64,000 nt of DNA from Puniceicoccales bacterium Verruco_02 (GTDB lineage Bacteria; Verrucomicrobiota; Verrucomicrobiia; Opitutales; Oceanipulchritudinaceae): contig LVBW01000002.1 in NCBI GenBank assembly GCA_001604585.1, forward strand, positions 1 through 64,000, given 5' to 3'. The notes below the pieces were generated by a model. That model was not told the origin of the DNA. It did no database searches and saw only the letters and a list, made by a program, of their open reading frames with translations. The position numbers and the translations under genes are program-made. This document shows positions 60,281 to 64,000 of this stretch, piece by piece. Positions within the stretch are counted from its first letter, which is position 1; each line of letters starts with the position of its first letter.

Positions 60281-60377
60281 GACTTCATAAACGATTAGTA
60301 TTGAATGAAATACGGCGAACTTACCAAACGAAGGCGACGCGACAAAGACCGTTCGCAGCAGAAATCAAAGTTGTAAG
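60281..60377. repeat. Dispersed intergenic repeat, copy 2
   Basis: Related to 45451-45554: ACTTC, ACGATT, GAA.GAAATAC, AAACGAAG and CCGTTCGCAGCAGAAATCAAA recur in the same order, with one single-base gap in the central part. It lies in the 440-base gap between tetR and purL; the rest of that gap shows no supported gene. Confidence 0.65.
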
Positions 60378-60568
60378 AGGTAGCCAAGAGAACCTGACAA
60401 GCGCGCAACGACTTCAAAACGGAATCTCTCGATTCGGCCATACCAGAAAGCCATCCCCATCGTCGGCAGCCAAGGGATAGTAAGTGGCATGGCGCTGCGC
60501 ATCTTTGCCGCGATGGAAAGCTACGCGCTTGCAGAATGGGCCAAGGCCTCACTAATGTCCGTACGCAA

Positions 60569-63500
60569 ATGATCCGGCGAGTATTCGTTGAGAAACGCCC
60601 TGGCTTCGACATCGAGGCCGGGCAAATGCTTCAAGACCTGCGCGAAAGCCTCGGCCTTTCCGCGCTGGTGGGCCTGCGCCTGCTCAACCGCTACGACGCG
60701 GAAGGCATGGACGAGGCAGATTACCGCGCCGCGCTCTGCCGCGTATTCGCCGAGCCTCAGAGCGACTATATTTACGAAGAGACCTTCGAAATCGGCACTG
60801 GCGAACAACTTTTCGCCATCGAGTATCTGCCCGGACAGTACGACCAAAGGGCGGACTCCGCCGCACAGGCGGTGCAAATCATCACCCAAGGCCAACGCCC
60901 CCGCATAGCCTGTGCAAGAATCATTGTTCTGAAGGGTGACCTGAACAACGATGACATTGCCAAGGTAAAGAAGTACCTCATCAACACCGTGGACAGCCGC
61001 GAAGCCTCGCTCGCCAAGCCCGACACGCTCCTTGTTCCCGTTGCGGACCCAGCCCCCGTAGCCATTCTGGACGGCTTCTGCGCCATGGACGCGCACGCCA
61101 TCGACGAACTACGCAAGGACATGGGACTTGCGATGTCCTTCGACGACCTGCTCTTCTGCCAGAACTACTTCCGCGACGAGGAAAGACGCGACCCCAGCCT
61201 TACCGAAATCAAGGTATTGGACACCTACTGGAGCGACCACTGCCGTCACACCACCTTCCTGACACGGCTCGAAGAGCTGGGCATAGACAAGGGCGAACTC
61301 TCCGCCCCCATCCTCGCAGCATGGGAACAGTATCTCTCTATTCGCAAGGGCCTCGGACGCGAAGAGCGCCCCGTAACCCTGATGGACATCGCCACCATTG
61401 GCGCAAAGGAGCTTAAAAAGCGCGGACTGCTGGGCGACATCGAGGAATCGGAAGAAATCAACGCCGCTAGCATCGTCGTAAACGTGGACGTGGACGGGAA
61501 GGACGAGGAGTGGCTCGTGATGTTCAAAAACGAGACGCACAACCACCCGACGGAAATCGAACCCTTCGGAGGCGCGGCCACCTGCCTTGGCGGCGCCATA
61601 CGCGACCCCCTTTCTGGCCGCTCCTATGTGTATCAGGCCATGCGCGTAAGCGGCGCGGCAGACCCTAGAAAACCCCTTTCCGACACTCTGCCCGGCAAGC
61701 TGCCACAAATCAAAATCACCCGTGAGGCAGCCCGCGGTTACAGCAGCTACGGCAACCAGATAGGCCTCGCAACAGGCATGGTGCACGAGGTGTACCACCC
61801 CCGCTACGAGGCCAAACGCATGGAAATCGGCGCCGTCGTGGGCGCTGCTCCGCGCGAAAATGTTTACCGCGGCGATCCCCAACCCGGCGATGTGGTCCTG
61901 CTGGTGGGCGGGCGCACAGGGCGCGACGGCATTGGAGGAGCGACGGGTTCCTCTAAGGAGCACAACGAGCAAGCACTGGCCAACAGCGCAGAAGTGCAAA
62001 AAGGCGACGCCCCCGCAGAGCGCAAACTCCAGCGCCTGTTCCGCCGCAGCGAGGCCGCAAAAATGATCGTTCGCTGCAACGACTTTGGCGCTGGAGGGGT
62101 GTCTGTTGCCATAGGCGAACTTGCGCCCGGCCTACACATTTACGTGGACCGAGTGCCCCGCAAGTACGAGGGCCTCGACGGCACAGAGCTGGCCATTTCC
62201 GAATCTCAGGAGCGCATGGCCATCGTCTTGCGCAAGAGCGACGTGGACGCCTTCATGGCCTTCGTGGCCGAGGAAAACCTAGAAGGCACGCTCGTAGCTG
62301 ATGTTACAGACACAAACCGTCTTGTGATGGAATGGCGCGGACAGAGAATCGTCGATGTGTCGCGCGCATTCCTCGACACCGCTGGCGCACCACAAAGCGC
62401 GACTGTCCGCATCGCCGCCCCATCAAAAGCCACATGTGCGCTATCTACGCCGAAGGTATCGCTCCCGCTGGCCGAGCGCCTCGAAACGACCCTCTCGGAG
62501 CTAAACCGCTGCTCGCAGCGCGGCCTCATCGAGCGCTTCGACTCCACAATCGGCGCTGGCAGTGTGCTGCACCCCTTTGGCGGAGATAACCTGGCCACGC
62601 CGCCAGAAGTCATGGTCGCCAATATCCCCCTTCTTGCGGGCCAGACCAAGACGGGCACCATGATGAGCTACGGCTTCGACCCCTACATATCGACGTGGAG
62701 TCCATTCCACGGCGCAACATACGCCGTACTCGAATCGCTTGCCCGCATCGCCGCAAGCGGCGGCGAAGTAGCCAAGTGCCGCCTGACCTTCCAAGAGTAT
62801 TTCCCAAAAGTGGCGGGCAACCCCTACCGCTGGGGCCTGCCAATGGCGGCGCTCCTTGGCGCGCTAAACGCGCAGCTCAAGTTCGGCACAGCGGCCATCG
62901 GCGGCAAAGATTCCATGAGCGGCTCGTTCAAAGACTTGGATGTGCCCCCCACCTTGGTCAGCTTCGCCCTCTGCACGCTCTGTCTGGACAACGTCATAAC
63001 GCCAGAGTTCAAAAAAGCGGGCAGCACAGTGGCTCTTCTTCGAGTGCCAATCAACGCCGACTACACCCCGGACCTTGACGCGGCATCTGCCCTGTATGCG
63101 GAGCTACACAAGGCAATCATCTCGGGCAAGGTCCTGGCAGCGCACTCTGTCAAGAGCGGCGGCATAGCCGAAGCCATTGCAAAGATGGGCTTTGGAAACG
63201 GGATAGGCTTCGAGGCATCCATTGAAAGAGACGATCTTTTCACGCCCCTGTACGGCAGCATCGTCGTAGAGCTGGCGGACGCGGCTGCCCTTCCACAGGC
63301 AGAACGGATTGGCACGACCATTGCCGACGCGCTCATAAGGGCCGGCTCCGAGAGTGCCGCGCTTGCCACACTTCGCAAGGCATGGGAAGAGCCTCTTGAG
63401 CACATATTCCCCACCCATGCAACGCCTGCGGACAACACCCTGCTCGCCATTCCCGCCCAGCCCGCCAGGCCGCTCCTTCGCAAGACCCCATCTGTGGCCA

Positions 63501-64000
63501 AGCCACGGGTGTTCATCCCTGTCTTTCCCGGCACAAACTGCGAGTATGACAGCGCCCGCGCCTTTGAACAAGCCGGGGCCGAAGCCGATGTATGCGTTCT
63601 GCGCAACATGAACGCTAGGGAAGTCGAAGAATCGCTATCCGACATGGCCCGCCGCATCCGAAGCGCGCAAATTCTCATGATGCCCGGCGGCTTCAGCGCG
63701 GGCGACGAGCCGGACGGCTCGGGCAAGTTCGCAGCCGCAGTCATGCGCAACCGCGCCATCAGCGAGGCCATCATGGACCTGATTGGCAGGCGAGACGGCC
63801 TAGTACTCGGCATATGCAACGGCTTCCAAGTGCTCATCAAACTGGGCCTCATCCAGTATGGCGACATTCGCGACCTTTCCCCCGGCGACGCCACCCTCAC
63901 CTTCAACAGCATAGGCCGTCACCAATCGCGCTACATACGCACGAAGGTGACATCCAGCCTGTCCCCTTGGCTTGCTAAAACGCCTGTCGGCCAGATACAT
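60569..64000 (+). CDS. purL: FGAM synthase (PurL, long clostridial-type), 3' partial
   Basis: 1144 residues are visible and the gene runs off the window; the family length is about 1240. The start ATG at 60569 gives MIRRVFVEKRPGFDIEAGQM, typical of the long clostridial-type form. ATP/FGAR domain: VLDTYWSDHCRHTTFLTRLE, VMFKNETHNHPTEIEPFGGA, CLGGAIRDPLSGRSYVYQAM. Second half: GGVSVAIGELAPG, IGGKDSMSGSF. Glutaminase domain: VFIPVFPGTNCEYDSARAFE, LMMPGGFSAGDEPDGSGKFA and the nucleophile C1083 in GLVLGICNGFQV. It makes formylglycinamidine ribonucleotide in purine synthesis, using ammonia from glutamine. Single-chain form, so separate PurQ/PurS are not needed. Confidence 0.97.
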   Translation, partial: MIRRVFVEKRPGFDIEAGQMLQDLRESLGLSALVGLRLLNRYDAEGMDEADYRAALCRVFAEPQSDYIYEETFEIGTGEQLFAIEYLPGQYDQRADSAAQAVQIITQGQRPRIACARIIVLKGDLNNDDIAKVKKYLINTVDSREASLAKPDTLLVPVADPAPVAILDGFCAMDAHAIDELRKDMGLAMSFDDLLFCQNYFRDEERRDPSLTEIKVLDTYWSDHCRHTTFLTRLEELGIDKGELSAPILAAWEQYLSIRKGLGREERPVTLMDIATIGAKELKKRGLLGDIEESEEINAASIVVNVDVDGKDEEWLVMFKNETHNHPTEIEPFGGAATCLGGAIRDPLSGRSYVYQAMRVSGAADPRKPLSDTLPGKLPQIKITREAARGYSSYGNQIGLATGMVHEVYHPRYEAKRMEIGAVVGAAPRENVYRGDPQPGDVVLLVGGRTGRDGIGGATGSSKEHNEQALANSAEVQKGDAPAERKLQRLFRRSEAAKMIVRCNDFGAGGVSVAIGELAPGLHIYVDRVPRKYEGLDGTELAISESQERMAIVLRKSDVDAFMAFVAEENLEGTLVADVTDTNRLVMEWRGQRIVDVSRAFLDTAGAPQSATVRIAAPSKATCALSTPKVSLPLAERLETTLSELNRCSQRGLIERFDSTIGAGSVLHPFGGDNLATPPEVMVANIPLLAGQTKTGTMMSYGFDPYISTWSPFHGATYAVLESLARIAASGGEVAKCRLTFQEYFPKVAGNPYRWGLPMAALLGALNAQLKFGTAAIGGKDSMSGSFKDLDVPPTLVSFALCTLCLDNVITPEFKKAGSTVALLRVPINADYTPDLDAASALYAELHKAIISGKVLAAHSVKSGGIAEAIAKMGFGNGIGFEASIERDDLFTPLYGSIVVELADAAALPQAERIGTTIADALIRAGSESAALATLRKAWEEPLEHIFPTHATPADNTLLAIPAQPARPLLRKTPSVAKPRVFIPVFPGTNCEYDSARAFEQAGAEADVCVLRNMNAREVEESLSDMARRIRSAQILMMPGGFSAGDEPDGSGKFAAAVMRNRAISEAIMDLIGRRDGLVLGICNGFQVLIKLGLIQYGDIRDLSPGDATLTFNSIGRHQSRYIRTKVTSSLSPWLAKTPVGQIH

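Noticed and set aside
60274-60480. 68-codon plus frame upstream of purL
   Set aside because: It covers the dispersed repeat; the equivalent frame is interrupted in the other copy at 45.5 kb, so the repeat is not a coding unit in this frame.
1-64000. CRISPR arrays, tRNA and rRNA genes
   Set aside because: No regularly spaced direct repeats, no tRNA cloverleaf or rRNA signature was seen by eye; a weak tRNA could still be missed without a covariance search.

Overview
The window looks like chromosomal DNA of a saccharolytic Verrucomicrobiota bacterium, most likely of the Opitutia lineage. This is inferred from the mix of very large TonB-dependent receptors without SusD partners, a GH115/GH43/GH2/GH29 secretome, an ECF43-type sigma factor coupled to a Ser/Thr kinase, LacI-type regulators and a long single-chain FGAM synthase. 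No rRNA, tRNA or CRISPR array was recognised, so the taxonomic call rests on gene content only.

Layout. 1-2.6 kb is a decayed or mobile patch: a frame-broken RHS-repeat tail, a small AT-rich orphan gene and a complete IS5-family insertion sequence with inverted repeats and a 3-bp target duplication. 2.9-5.8 kb encodes a GH115 alpha-glucuronidase. 6.1-15.7 kb is a five-gene minus-strand operon of circularly permuted ATP-grasp, alpha-E, transglutaminase and amidoligase modules, with the ATP-grasp, alpha-E and transglutaminase modules each present twice. dtd follows at 15.9 kb. 16.4-28.6 kb is a polyamine-type uptake and catabolism locus: potABCD on the minus strand, a divergent LacI regulator, then aminotransferase, alanine dehydrogenase, a GNAT/HDAC-like deacetylase pair, aldehyde dehydrogenase and Fe-dependent alcohol dehydrogenase on the plus strand. 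Near-identical operator-like sites lie in front of lacI/potA and in front of the aminotransferase.

28.8-34.1 kb holds small hypothetical genes, an OGG1-type DNA glycosylase, a DUF4254 gene and the sigma factor/kinase pair. 34.6-45.2 kb is a carbohydrate-use region, all on the minus strand: a 1201-residue TonB-dependent receptor, and a GH43-GH2-GH29 operon ending in a strong terminator. 45.6-50.6 kb carries a B12-binding radical SAM enzyme, a small lipoprotein and a large exported TIM-barrel hydrolase. 50.7-55.1 kb is mostly housekeeping (cysS, an EamA transporter, rdgB, ribD). 55.1-60.1 kb is a TetR-controlled tripartite ABC efflux operon. purL (clostridial-type, 3' end outside the window) closes the window.

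Working together: GH115, GH43, GH2 and the TonB receptor suggest use of decorated xylan or similar hemicellulose. The pot/LacI/aminotransferase block suggests that imported polyamines or related diamines are transaminated on to pyruvate, with alanine dehydrogenase regenerating pyruvate and releasing ammonium. The adjacent ATP-grasp/amidoligase operon is predicted to build and cut amide or peptide bonds on an unknown substrate and is the most interesting unexplained system here. A roughly 100-bp dispersed intergenic repeat (45.5 and 60.3 kb) is not explained by any gene.
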